A stretch of 64,000 nucleotides of DNA from Volvox africanus. Its lineage: Eukaryota > Chlorophyta > Chlorophyceae > Chlamydomonadales > Volvocaceae. This document shows, piece by piece, positions 34,301-45,848 of this stretch. The position numbers and the translations under genes were made by a program. The DNA is taken from positions 2,555,501 through 2,619,500 of the forward strand of contig BSDZ01000009.1 of assembly GCA_030268105.1 (NCBI GenBank), read 5' to 3'. The number at the start of each line of letters is the position of its first letter. Positions within the stretch are counted from its first letter, which is position 1. The notes beneath the pieces are model-generated. The model was not told where the DNA came from and did no database searches. It saw only the letters and a program-made list of their open reading frames with translations.

Positions 34301-34821
34301 GCTGCATCACGAAGGTCTTGGTGGTTTGGAAGGCAAGCGGGGTCACGCACCCTGTCGCTACTTGGTGAACACCCTTCCAGAAAAGGCACTTCGCTGTCCC
34401 CCGACAACCAAAAGCAGCATGCTCTCCATCTTCATGTTCATCTATAGTTATAGTTCCTCCACTCTACCCTTACCCCGGCCAGCATGACTCCCTATCCCGC
34501 CCGCCTCATTCGCATCCACTCCAGGAGTCGGTGGACTTCCTCCTGGATCCCGCCCGCCAGTCGGGTGCCGTACTATCCTTTCGTCATTTGATTCTGCAGG
34601 ACCGCGATGTGGCCAACCAGCTGTGGGTTGCGGCGGCGCCGGACACGGCTAGTGTGATTAGGGTAGCACCACCCCTGCCGCCGGGCACCATCGGCAACAC
34701 CACAGCTGCCCCGACTCCCCGTGGTGGCGACCCAGTCTTAGGATGGGCAAGGGGTGTCTCAGGGCGAGAGCAGTTGGCCTTGTATGGTGCTAAGGTCGAC
34801 CGGTTGCTGGGCATGAGCTAG
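19304..34821 (+). CDS. BRCA2: BRCA2 homologue (RAD51 mediator), 14 exons
   Basis: Homologous-recombination mediator that loads RAD51 on ssDNA. Exons: 19304-26907, 27345-27553, 27878-28317, 28720-28949, 29379-29451, 29541-29642, 30026-30145, 30524-30712, 30906-31061, 31347-31677, 31739-31987, 32323-32515, 33622-34075, 34525-34821; phases agree, about 3,548 aa. Exon 1 holds a Gln-rich region and BRC repeats (FSTAGGKPVIVSEAARKRA type). Later exons give the helical domain (LFELEAG, TATAAEFRF, WVTNHYRWIVWKLAAYE), OB1 (MRVELTDGWYSISAGLD, KLRVCGAELQS), tower (ERLRSSTVQ, SAEERAQL, VLERQAYLAAEVDRLMEDA), OB2 (YLRLRVVGV, LRIWRPPEELDEQLREGQ) and OB3 (LFEFDFTGCVV, QQWVFLADQTS, DVANQLWVAAAP). An in-frame ATG also exists at 19247. 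The weakest junction is the 61-base intron 31678-31738. Codon use is uniform, with no break or stop. Confidence 0.93.
20920..22480 (+). repeat. Gln/Pro-rich low-complexity region of BRCA2
   Basis: CAG/CAA-rich coding DNA encoding roughly residues 540-1060 of the BRCA2 N-terminal half. There are many runs of 4-7 Gln, and His, Pro and Gln dominate. Antisense and shifted frames are open only because of this composition. Confidence 0.9.
22607..26023 (+). repeat. Array of BRC repeats in BRCA2 (five canonical, two degenerate)
   Basis: BRC repeats bind RAD51 through an FxTAxGK core. Canonical cores begin with Phe codons at 23645 (FSTASGK), 23921 (FSTAAGK), 24248 (FSTANGK), 24608 (FSTAGGK) and 24935 (FSTAGGK). 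Each continues K-P-[VI]-x-V-[ST]-x-x-[AS]-R-x-RA and ends in an acidic stretch after [AS]xWLxKI or close variants (WMAKVV, WLANVL). A degenerate unit begins at 22613 (FRTAANRAIHLSDAAR) and another at 25931 (FVTGDGNAVLVDPARL); both lack the GK. Spacing between canonical cores is 276-360 bases. Confidence 0.9.
23147..23226 (+). repeat. (GGCGGT)n hexanucleotide repeat encoding poly-Gly
   Basis: About thirteen perfect GGCGGT units within BRCA2 exon 1. They encode an uninterrupted run of about 27 Gly between the degenerate first BRC-like unit and the first canonical one. Likely length-polymorphic. Confidence 0.95.
29784..29957 (+). repeat. Pyrimidine-rich CCCTCCAGCC-type tandem repeat in a BRCA2 intron
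   Basis: Repeated CCCTCCAGCCCTCCACC units followed by CCATCACCATCACC, in the intron between the exons ending at 29642 and starting at 30026. Confidence 0.8.
32016..32037 (+). repeat. (GT)n microsatellite in a BRCA2 intron
   Basis: About nine GT units shortly after the donor at 31988. Confidence 0.9.
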
Positions 34822-36047
34822 TTGGGGGCCAGTTGGGCAAGATGACTTCCTCTCATGGCTCCTTGCTGTGTTGCCTTTGGGCTGTGAGCAGTTGCCAACC
34901 ACCGCAGCGAAAAATTGTATACCATGAACCGGTGGACAGCGCCGACGGTGCCTTTTTCTGTGCTCGTATTTGTTGAGGTTCCCCGTGTGCCCTCACGATG
35001 CATGATGCAGTACCACATACGCATGGATCAGGACAATGGGGTGCTTCGCACACGAAAACTAGACTTTAAAAACTGAAAGCCACAAGTATCGCTCAAATGT
35101 GTGGCTGGGGGCCGGTTTGAAATGGCGTGCGGACGGAAGGCTCGAGTGACTGAAGGTGCGCAGAACTGGCGAAGGTGGAAAATTTCTCCTCTCGGGTCAC
35201 CTTCAATTCTATGTCTGGCATCGTTTTGGTTTATCAGGATGAAGGTTGCGCCCAGGATCAGTGAGGGCAACTACTAGCCGTATCAGCATGCGGTATGCAG
35301 ACTGATGATAACATGAACGTGCGCAAAGCTGAGTATGTGACAGTTACAATTACTAGGATGATAGGGGTTAATATGGAGACCATCAACTCATCGGTGCATC
35401 GTTCTTCGTACTCCTTCCTCATATGAAGGACTGTTCGTGCCCACCAACGCTGCAGCATCCAAAGCTCTCCAGAGCTTCCTGCGCTGTGGGCCATCGCCTG
35501 TGTACACGGTTTATCCTATGAAATGCATTTCCTATTCCATACAGGTGTAGACAAAAGGTCAAATCCAGTAACGTCGTCGTGGGGAATACAGGAATTGCGA
35601 CCCACACGTATGAACTGCTTGTGAGACAACCAGGTAAGACATCAGCACAAATTAATATTCCCACCAGAATGGCGAAGGACATCCGAGCCCATGTACGAAT
35701 TCTTCAGCATATATTGCGCTAACCCTCATAATTAGCGCCCCACAAACGATCATGATGTGCGTTCAAGCTATACGGCGCCGTATGGGCACTCCGTATAGCG
35801 CGCTGTGTTCGGTCATATAATTTTGGACACGAAATATCAATCGAAGAAAGAAGTCCACATCATGCTTATGTATTCCAAATGTTCTTTGACACGTCACTCG
35901 CGACCACGAGCTTCGTTTGCTACGTACATCCGTATGATGCATGGCATTAATGCCTCCCTCGCGTTTCCCCCTGCGACCATTGCTCGGCACATAGTCAACA
36001 GTCACGCCACGACCGGCAAGCTGCTGAACCCCCCCTGCGGCTATCAT
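34822..36047. other. Convergent intergenic region after BRCA2
   Basis: 3' UTRs of BRCA2 (+) and the SRPBCC gene (-). A minus-strand TGTAA (TTACA at 35344-35348) is a candidate signal for the latter. Short hydrophobic minus-strand ORFs at 35258-35682 have no support as genes. Confidence 0.4.
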
Positions 36048-38926
36048 TTAATCCGTATTCGACCCTGCGGCTGAAGTCGCCACCAAAGTGACGGCCTCAG
36101 TAATTTCATCCGTACCACCGTCTTTTGCCACCGATACCTCCGCCGGCGTCACTGATGCGTCCTCAACTGTGCCCGTCCTCAGGTCCGATCTTAACGCCTC
36201 CGCAATCACCGGCAGCGGGGTCGCCGCCTTCGTTGTGGCCGTGCCCGACTCCCCACCATCTTCCAGTTGTTTTGCGGCCTGTACCTCTGCATTGTCTCCT
36301 TTAGCGCACTCGTCCTCTTCGTCTTCACCATCCGATGGGTTAAATGCGAAGCTATTGACTGCTCCGTTGGCATGCGCCACCTCCGATACGGGTCCGCACA
36401 GCTCCCGCAGTATAGCTTCAGTGGTACGGCCAGCCGCGTGCCCGACAAGGACCTAATCATGGCGGACAGTGTAGGCAGCTGTAAGCAGGGTGAGGTACAC
36501 CAGGATGTGCCGTGCAGCGGCAACGGAAGCACGCACAAGGTGCGCAAAAGCTAGGGCTCGCCTGAACGGCGGCTTAATCTTGCAGCTCTCACAGGCAGGC
36601 TTTTTATGTGTTACTCAATGAAGCCGAGTCAAAACTTGAAGGGGGAAGAAACTTCCCGGGTAAGGGCATTCCATGTGCGGAGCGACATATCTGTGGTACG
36701 TTTCTTTCATCTCTCCCGTCCACTGAGCTGCAGGAGGCATTTATGATTGTCCGTAACGCGTCAAGGTGAACACAATTGGCCCCGTATCGCGAGATGCTGA
36801 TTCATGGCTACTTAAGGGAATTCATGTTCTTACTACCGACTATCCCGAGTTCGTTGCCTAAAGACAATCAAGTCCCAGATGAAAACGAACTTGCCTTCTC
36901 AATTGCCACGTTGAAGTCCTCCATGATGCGGGTCACACTTCGCACGCTGATCCCTCGAAGAGCCGCCCCGAGCAGGGGCAGCCGGTACATGAAGGACGGA
37001 ATGCCTATAGCAATCAGCGAGAAGAAAGCAAGGGACCCCTTGGGAGGTGCCGAATTCCGTTTGCCGGGAGGTGCAGGTGAAGTCACCAAGGGTCTATGGG
37101 CTCATATGGAGGGCCCCAACAATCACATCAACTGTTCATCACCGGATGACGCCTTACGGGCAGGAGTGCTAGTTAGTGCTGGTCCATCCCTCGCCGACTG
37201 GCCATCGATATCCCTGCTCAATGCCACGCACGAGTGAGGAACCGCAGCACTCAAGCCGGAGCACGATTATGCCCTCCAGTAATGTCCCCTTTTCAACCCT
37301 AAAAGGGAACCGCCTGATGGCCCCGTCCAGGCTTGCTTCGCGGCAAACGTACCCTTGGGTAGCACGTCTTGGTTGAGCTCCCCACGGCAGCCCACCACCT
37401 GTCCAGTGGCGGGATCGCGAATTGGCCGCAGATCCCAACGGCCATTGAACTTGCTGAGGACGTCCTACAGTCATAGCGAAAAGTGGATAAACACAAGAAG
37501 CTGAGCGGCCTGTTCAATCATGCTTGCCCTTTGTGTCCGAGAGCTTAGCTCGCCGATAAGAATGCCGTGGCTGAGTGCACACTGCAACATATCTGAGGTA
37601 CCTTCAGCTCTACCGCAGGTATGTGGATTGCTACATTCCCCAAATACCACCAAACCAAAACACAACCGACGGTGCGTTGTGCGAGGTCTAACCTGTTGTC
37701 GATCTAAGCTAAACCAGAGCTGCACCCATACCTCCGACATCAATCTTGATCAAGTCCCTGGCCCTAAGCAAAGCTTGGAAAACGTGGAAAAGTATCCCTC
37801 CTTGAAACTCCCTCATCAAGGTCCAAGCAAAACTTACGCTCTTATTTAGGTCGAATGTGATACGCAGGTGCTCGGGATCTCGCGCGTCCTCAGTGACGTG
37901 GAGCCAGGTGCTGTAGGTACGGTGAATCCAGAGTACCTTCATGTCGCCCAGCTGCTCAACCTACGATCCGTTGTTGAATACAACTCATTATTATTGTCGG
38001 CGATCCATCTCATATCGGTATTTAAACCTCAACACTATGCAGGCAGAGAGACTAGGTGTCCCGGTCAAAAGGTTATATGTACATATATAACAGGTACGTA
38101 GCCCACTGCTCCACCCTCCGCAACAATAATACACGCACCAAGGCGACGATGATGGCTGTCAGGAAAGGTCGCGCGTGAAAATTATGGATTTACAAAAAAG
38201 GAAAAACATCAATATCGACACACGGTCGCCTCCATACTCATGTGTCCCACCACCCGCAAATCCTGCGTACAACACACTAAGATGTCCTCGCACCTGCACC
38301 TCCTTATACTGAGGCTCGGTTCTGAGTACGTGACGAGCCCCTACTCGTTTAATATCGCGGAAGAGTGCCGAGTTGTCTGTAGTGCAGGACAGTTAATTTC
38401 AATCAAATTGGTGCGAAAATGTTGCAACTAATCTGTAGATATGTACTCTGCAAAAAACAGGCGAGACAGTATCGGATGCTGCTAAAATTGGATGTCCCAG
38501 CTACGTAAGGCCACGCAGTATCGGGTGGCAAAGGGGCACGAAGCACGCACTACCCCTTCAGCTCAATATACCATGTCTTACGGATCAGCACGTACCTGGA
38601 TGGGTAAAGATAGCAAACGCAACTTCGGGCGCAACTGGCCAATTGCCGTCGATATACACATGACAGAGATACCCAGCCTTGTTACTAACAGTGACATTGA
38701 AGTTCTTTCCGGATGCGCTACTGCTACCAGCAAGGTTAGCTGGATACGGTGGCAGAGGTTGAATCGCCTCGGAATCAATCGCTTTCGTATCCGCATCAAC
38801 GTTCGCCAAAGCCGCTATTTCCATATTCGACAATGAACCGATAACAGTCTCTTTCTTCTCCATTAGAGATTCAGGGCTTTCCGTTACGCCTGCAGGCCCG
38901 TGCTTAAGCAGGGCTGTGGTAGCCAT
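36048..38926 (-). CDS. SRPBCC (COQ10/polyketide-cyclase-like) lipid-binding protein
   Basis: Helix-grip fold protein of the START/COQ10 type, a family that carries or modifies hydrophobic ligands. Exons: 38926-38596, 38376-38294, 37960-37838, 37464-37353, 37004-36895, 36452-36048; phases agree, 387 aa. After a variable N terminus of about 90 residues come VYIDGNWPVAPEVAFAIFTH, PDNSALFRDIKRVGARHVL, VEQLGDMKVLWIHRTYSTW, HLRITFDLNKS, and SKFNGRWDLRPI. This is the usual order: a xxVWxIxTHPDNxxxFRDIK motif, a core strand pair, then FxGxWxxRP. Next come MYRLPLLGAALRGISVRS and RIMEDFNVAIEK. The last exon adds an acidic tail (DGEDEEDEC). The intron after 36895 has a GC donor (AAG|GCAAGT). No clear transit peptide is seen, and upstream exons cannot be excluded because the start context is ordinary. 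The precise ligand is unknown. Confidence 0.85.
36453..36894 (-). other. GC-AG intron in the SRPBCC gene
   Basis: Donor GAGAAG|GCAAGT, acceptor CATGATTAG|GTCCTT. The join keeps frame (IEK-VLVGHAAGRTTEAIL), and no nearby GT donor gives the required phase 0. Confidence 0.7.
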
Positions 38927-40907
38927 GTCGCTGTCGGTGGTCACTACGCCTACCAGGTGAGGAAGGTGGTTTCCCTTAGACGTAATGAACAATTTTTATG
39001 CCTCCGGAAGCCTACCGGACCTTCGTTCGACGCCGTGCCCTTATAAGGAACGTGCTGCGTTATCAAGAACTTTTTTATTTCATCTCTAGAATCAGGCATC
39101 CTGATGTTAAGTTAACCTTCCATTTCATCCTTCTTCGCTCCATAACCCTTCCCGCTCTTTTCGTACATCTGTATCGCATTATAGATTAGGCTCCCTCTCC
39201 GATAAGTGCATTTTTGTCTGCTCCATACGAGTCCTCTTATATTGACTGACTGGTTTTATTTGTGGCGGAACAGTGTACCTGGGCAGGTGGAAAAAGCAGT
39301 ACTTGACAACAGCTGCGTGAGCAGGTCATATATTCGTGCTAAATGCTCATGATGCCGGTTAAGCACACGCTCCGGAATAAACCCTACATGAGCTCTGTGA
39401 ATCGCCCCAGCATCTTCCCCTTGTCCATCCGTGTCGTGCATGAAACGCAAGTTATGACAAGTCCGGACACAGTACGCAGACTTGATTGTGCTCCAGCCAA
39501 ATTTTTGCCCTTTACAAGAGCTCTGGGCCACGAAATCGACCGTCTTCACTATTAGTGCACGTCCCTTGCCTACTGGCCTATCCAGAATAGAATCGCCAGC
39601 CGAAGCGTCAGCGCCCAAATCAAGGGCGCAATTATGTGCAGACTGCATCGGCCGCAGCACTGGCGCCGGGGCAATGTACCAGATCCGCCAGTCACAATCT
39701 ACCTAGCAGAGCAAGTACAATTGTGGAATGCAGCGGAGGATCGAAAGGTCTCCCACACACGGGAAGTATACTGCCTGAGAAAAACCATAAAATCGCGGCC
39801 ACCAGTACGCCGCCACGCATGCACCTAATGCGGACAAGCCAACGCTTAAAATGTGAATGACACCCTCGATGTGATTGGAGCCCTACCATTTATGCCGATG
39901 TTATTTAATGGTATCCTGCACACCTTTGCATCCTCTTACTCACTGGGCTCCAAAACATGCCACATGCAAAACATCTGGCGTCTTGCGGTCCGATACAGCA
40001 AAACATGCCCCAGGGCCTTTCCTTGGTTTGGCCGTATCGCCAAGCCGTCCTCTTACCATCACGACCATATGCCATAGGACGCCCATGTCTTCCTCTTACC
40101 GCTTGACCACCACTGTTTATTGACATACAATAATGCTCTCCTTGCAATTACCATGCTTTGTCCCTCCAGATCAGGCCTGCGCACGACTGCTGCCAGCGAA
40201 CCCGCACGCCAAAGTCATCACACTCATTTTCTTGAGGGGAGAAGGAGGAGGAGCAAGGACAGCGTATAACACTTTGCACATGTTTTTGTTTATTGTCGAT
40301 CTCACGGCCATGCTTGGAGTCCATAATCATCACTTTGCGAGTACCACTTGAAAAAGGGAGGGCCCGCTGGAACCAGCAGAATCACGTCCACCTACTACAG
40401 CTCTTAAATGCAATCTTGCGCAGCTCGGCGCCGGGCACTGACAATGCATTATGTCAGGCAGGGACTGAAGGTACAAAGGGAAGAACAACAACTGTTCAGA
40501 TGCGTGCGCAGCTAACGTAACCCTCCGCAAACACAGGCCACTTTTCATACCCAACAACAACAGTCATATCTAAACCAACCATGTCTTTGGCACGCTCGCC
40601 ACAACAGATAAACTGCTTAAGAGGGGATTCCGGACCCATGCTTAGGATTCCCCTCGGACATCAGCCCCCGCATCTCCAATCTCTTAACCGCTGGCCAAGA
40701 CTATTCTTTGATCCTGATAGGCGCTACGGTCTGGATGGTTCCATCGCGAAACGACCGGATTACGTGAGGCCCTCCGCAGAGTAATGTCCCCCTCACAAGG
40801 ACACAAGCAACCGTAAGTAACGAGCGCGATCCAGACGACTTCTATTCACTTGCAGCTTGACCACCCAGCCAACTGGGCCCCTGCGTAAACCACATCGTCG
40901 CAATAAG
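38927..40907. other. Region without a recognised gene
   Basis: Upstream region of the SRPBCC gene and 3' region of the next minus-strand gene. A minus-strand ORF of 134 codons at 39256-39660 is the longest candidate, but it shows no known domain and no clear splice context. Otherwise nothing recognised. Confidence 0.4.
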
Positions 40908-43176
40908 CTACTTGTGAATCGGCAGGCCTCTTTCCATATAGTACCTTGTCGTCAGGAAAATCAGTGCCTCATGCAACGCCTCACGACCCGCGGGTCCGGG
41001 TGAGGGGTTGGGAGACCGTGGCAATAACGTGGCGATCAGCAGACGCGCCAGTTCCACATCACTTGCAGGATCCACATCACTCCCCGACGCGCTCGCTTCC
41101 TCGCATGTGTCCCCTGCTGTAGCTGGACAGGCGGGGGGAACTGCTGCTGCTACGTCAGTGGCCGCGGAGCGGTCACCAGCAGATGCCCTGTCGTCCTGCA
41201 ACTTTGGAACAATCGCAGCAGCTCGACACTCTTGCAGGGCTTCAACCGACGGCTCTTGGCGTCCCGTCCAGTCTTTCCGCAGCAGCATCCCACGTCCTTG
41301 ATTCTGATCCATAACAAACCGCTCTTGCTCCAGCTGTTTCTCCTGATCCTCCTGTTCATACTGAGGCGCTGGCTGTCGCGTTCTAGTTTGCCTGTCTGTT
41401 TCGCCGACTTCCCCACGCCGCCACCTGTGGCTGGAATCCTGTGCACGGCGTAAGCAGGGCAGCCTGTTCTCATGTTCGCGGCCCAGGTCCAGGTCCCCTC
41501 CAGCGTGTTGCTCCGGCTGTCGTTGTTCGGCATCTGGGGCTTGGACTCGAAGACCATTGGAAGCCACGAGGCGTTCTGCCAGCAGCTGATGATCAGGGCG
41601 GGATGAGAGGAAGATCGTTCACAGTTGTTCCATCACGACAACGCCCAAGTCAACCGCAGCGGAGGGTACGTCCACAACACAGCACGAAGAATTGCATCGC
41701 CACTTATTGGCAGTTTCCGTACGAGATCTGTACGGTATGATCCGACTGCGGGGTAACAGATGTCGTATGCACCGCACAGCAATCAAGGCCTCCTCAGGTG
41801 AATCATAACTTTTTGAGGTCGGTACGCCCCGCTCCAGCATCAAGACCGATCACAGCCCTGACGCAGCAGGAACATACCTTAATCCTCCTAACCGTGTCTC
41901 TAGCTCGACAATCCACTTGCTAGCGGCTCAGCGTTACACCGCACAGATATTTACACGCGGCTAGCTGCAAAAAGCCGCACTACAGACCCCACATGAAAAC
42001 CCTCCTGCTTACCGTCGGTTGGCCTAGCTGTGCTCCTAATGGTTGCGCGCCCAGCAGCTCCAGGGATGTTGCGAGAACCGGATGGCCTGCAGCTGCTAGG
42101 GCCTCGATACGAGACGAGTCTGCCGCCTCCCACGATGCAATTCCACTGATGCACTGCTGCAAGTGGTCGCCTGCTTCTGGTATTGGCGGCTGCGCTATGC
42201 GGTGCAGCCGTCGCTGCTGCTCCACCGCTGTGGCGTCACACTTGCTGTCAAGTGCGGACGCAGGCTGCCTCGGTCGCTTGCGGCCCTGATCCAAGGCGTG
42301 TCGTTCACCACTATTCCCGCCGTGCCCCGTAATGCAGTCCTCAGCCGCTGCTGAAGTGAGATTCTTGATAGACGAGGTGCGAAAACGAGCTGATGACAGC
42401 AGGTGTCCAGGCGCTGGTGACGAATTGTGGGCATGAGCATTGACTGGCCCTTGGTCAATGTCATATAATTTGAACTCCCCCGGCGCATCATCATCTGTCG
42501 AGTGCCCAGGATGTTTTACCGCACCAGGTTGACAAGAAACAGTACAGGGCTGGAAGGGGCTCAATCCTGCCAGGTGCCTGTGCTGTTTCCGACATTTGAG
42601 AGTCACGGCTGCGTCAGTCTGAGCCTTTGCAGGGAATCCGCAAATCAGCGGGTACCTGCTGGTCGCCACGGTTGACCCCGTGCCCGGGATCAGATGCCCG
42701 TGTGCCCCAACAACGATATGTAGAGTATCTTCTTGAAGGTTTGCTTGCTCTTTGCTGCTGTTGCAGCGGCTGCCTCTGTCGATCCGTGCTTCGGTCTCGC
42801 TGTGTCGGGTGACCGTACTCCGGACAGTATTCCGGACGACAAAATCAAGGGCCGATGTACGCAGTACCAAGTTCGAAGGTAGGGAACTGTTTCCGCATGC
42901 TCTTGCGGGGTCTGCGGCTGTGGTTGCGCCCGTAATTGCACAATCCAGCTCGGATACTGTGGGAGAAGTTGGTTGGTTGGTTGTGGACGCTCGGGGCCAA
43001 CCCAAACTGCTGCTAACTTCAGGGCGCATGGGCTCAGATAATTCTTGTTGATGCGAACTGTGGCCACAAGAGGAAGTGGTTGCCGCGGCTGCGTCAAAAA
43101 CGGGCTTTCCAGGAGCACTAGGAACGACTGCCGTAAGACTGCGCTCATTGCAAGTTTGTTGCTTGGACAATTCCAT
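40908..43176 (-). CDS. Unknown Ser/Ala/Gln-rich protein, two exons
   Basis: The ATG at 43176 sits in a strong context (ACCATGG). Exon 1 is 43176-42013, ending in donor ACG|GTAAGC. Exon 2 is 41585-40908 after acceptor GATCATCAG, ending in TAG; phases match, about 613 aa. Exon 1 is polar and low complexity: Ser, Thr, Ala, Pro and scattered Cys/His. Exon 2 has a Gln/Glu-rich stretch (QYEQEDQEKQLEQERF) likely to form a coiled coil. Its C terminus is more structured (DVELARLLIATLLPRSP, then EALHEALIFLTTRYYMERG). I recognise no family. An additional small exon inside the 427-base intron is possible. The C-terminal helical segment is the part most worth a profile search. Confidence 0.55.
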
Positions 43177-45840
43177 GGTTAGCGTGTCAAGGAGCCTGGC
43201 TGTGAGGAAGCTCGCTGCTTAATCGTGAATCCTACTGTCCCACAGACTCTCGTGCAAGTTCTACGCCACATTCAATTTATAGAAAACATGTGCTGAGGTG
43301 TTAGCAAATCGTCTCTCACGCTGTACTATTACAGATGCAAGTCTGGGCGTGGGAAGGCTTTCGAGCAGTCCGCAGTACAATATGTGTTTCAATGAACACT
43401 AAAAAACTACGTATCATTACACCAAGAAATATATAAGAGCTCGCGCCATCCTTACGGCAATGGAGAACTGCATTGGGAGTTTCATCACAAGGGCTAGGCC
43501 ACGTACGATAGGTTTTGAAGGGATGCAACAGTAGGCTAACATTTAAGCTGTATTGGTTTTGTTATATTGCTTGAGCTTGATTTGTTTTAATTCATTGTGG
43601 TCAATCCACCAGATAAGTGCAGGTTGCCTGTACTGAATCATTATTCTTATCGTTGTCCTTATGACAAGCATCTTCTTATACAAGGACAACACAGTTTGTC
43701 GTGTCACGAGTGTAATATTTTTCATATAATGTAGTCGTATCGATGGACTCCAAACGTATGCAAACAAGCTCGAGCATACGATTTTTTGTCGCAATGATAC
43801 AGGTGCCTTACATATAAAGTTACTCATCTGTCAAAGTTGGGATATTTCATTGTAGTTGCAAACTCTCATTTGCACGGTCATTCGTCAAAACCTCGCTGAC
43901 GAAACACCCTTTTCAGTATGTGCCTTACAAAATTTAGTGTGGATAATCGAGAGTGCACTTCAAACGAAACATTTTAATTGAGCCAAGTTCCTGCCTTACA
44001 ATTTAGTCAGAGCTAGGTCCGTCGGTCTACATCCAGTTAGGCCGTATCGTAGAGAACCGCGGGGACGTGGAGCAGCATCTAATGATTGAACGCTACACCT
44101 TCTTGCCTAGAGAAATAGTAGACCTCCTCGCGGCACTTTAGATGTCAAAGGGGCTCATCCATGCCGTTTGTACGTCGCTACGTCGCCCACACGCGCCTAG
44201 AGCGCGCCCAGTGGCACTAGCCTTCCCAAGACCAGGCACAGTCTCAAGCACGATTCGATGCGATGGGATGCCATCTCGTGTTTGAATGCCTTCTTATGTC
44301 TAATCACTCATCACTTAAGAAGCAATATGCGCGATTTGACTCGTCCAGACTCGATCTGATGAATCGCGAACGGCTCCTACCTAACATTGTTTCATTCGTC
44401 GATTGCGGATATCAGAATCACACCGTCGTCCCTAATGTTCTGCTTCAGCAAGCAACACGTCGACGTGCACACTCGTCAAAGAAAGGGCATATCTGCTAGC
44501 AAGGGAGGGTCGCATGCGGCAATCATTATTTTGGTAAAGTGCACAGTTCGCCTACAGCACTCCAAAGCTACCGTGCCAGCGTAATTTCACTGATGCCTCA
44601 AATTCACTCTTTTGGGTCCTGTCTGGATCCGTCAGGACCGAAACCGGGTACCTCAAGAAAGGGCCTTCGATAGTCCCGCAGTTTGGAAGTTAGGGGCGTG
44701 ATGCCATGTAAATGTCGTTCACAGCGTTTCCCAGTATACGGTGCGCCCCCTAAGGGCGCTTTATGACGGCATCATGCGGCAAGTACATGCGCCTGCGGCT
44801 GTGCCCACTTTATTCACATCCAGTTTCGCTCATATCGCTCGACGCCACAATGCCGGCAACCCAACCTAACCCTTACATTACACGCAGTATCCTGCGGTAG
44901 ATTGTATGTATCCCTCATTCTTAGACTGAATGGATCTTCCCTGGCTAGTTTTTCGTTTCTTCATATGAACTAGATGGAATGAATACATGGTAAAACCATA
45001 CCACCAGTTGTACGCTTCTGGAAAGAGCATTGTTGAGGAGCAAGTCTTAACGAGTGAAAGCTTCTATCCCCGAGACCCTCCGATACTCCAGCATATTGCT
45101 TCCGTAAAAGCAAGATATCGCACCCTCACTTGATCCCCCATAAAGTTAGGCTACCACAGATGGACAAGCCAGAACAATCACGTTAAACCCGACCGAAGCT
45201 ATGCCTGCACCTGAACTCCAAGGCGCAAGTATGGAAATACGTCTCAGTGTATTACTAAACCATCATGCCCGGAGAACACGCACGGAGATATTATCGCGAC
45301 CCTCGTGACCTTATCGTGGCCGAGCTGGAGCGTTTCTAGCGCCATTCTACGCAAAAGCTATGCCTGAACTATCCACCAAAGCATCCGAAGCAGATTTTCT
45401 ATCAGTAACTTTGAGACCATCAATTGACGAGTTGCTAATGTAGGAAGCTTAAACGGAATGAACGTCTCAATTCACGACCCGTCCGGGATTAGATTGGTGT
45501 ACTTTATTTCGTACAACAAGGCGTCAACGCAGTAGCAGCTTTCGTACTTGCACTGGAAAGAAAGCCATGGTTAAAATCTATCTGCCCGGCGGAGAGGACT
45601 CAAGACCTAGGGATGAGAACGCAAGATCACGCACCGGCCATATATCACCTGGCAGCACCTGCCGTTGTCCAATCCATACACCTGATTTACCAACTCCTAA
45701 ACATCACCCCGCCAAAACCCTCCGGGTATCCCAACCTCCAATTGACAGCAAGGTTTCCAGCTAGGAGCTTGGGTGCGTAACTGCGTGTGGTTAGCCTGCA
45801 GCACGAGCTACACCACGGTAAATGCAATCCATGCTTCTTC
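43177..45840. other. Gene-poor AT-rich region
   Basis: No supported exon. 43,300-44,000 is distinctly AT-rich. Around 44,610-44,765 are small inverted repeats (GGTCCTG/CAGGACC; GCGCCC/GGGCGC), possibly a decayed mobile element. Confidence 0.4.
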
Positions 45841-45848
45841 TTCGCAGC

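Noticed and set aside
35258..35682. Overlapping minus-strand ORFs with hydrophobic stretches
   Set aside because: Hydrophobicity follows from AT-rich 3' UTR sequence; no start context, no family.
39256..39660. Minus-strand ORF of 134 codons
   Set aside because: Composition is somewhat protein-like, but no motif, start context or splice connection to neighbours was found.
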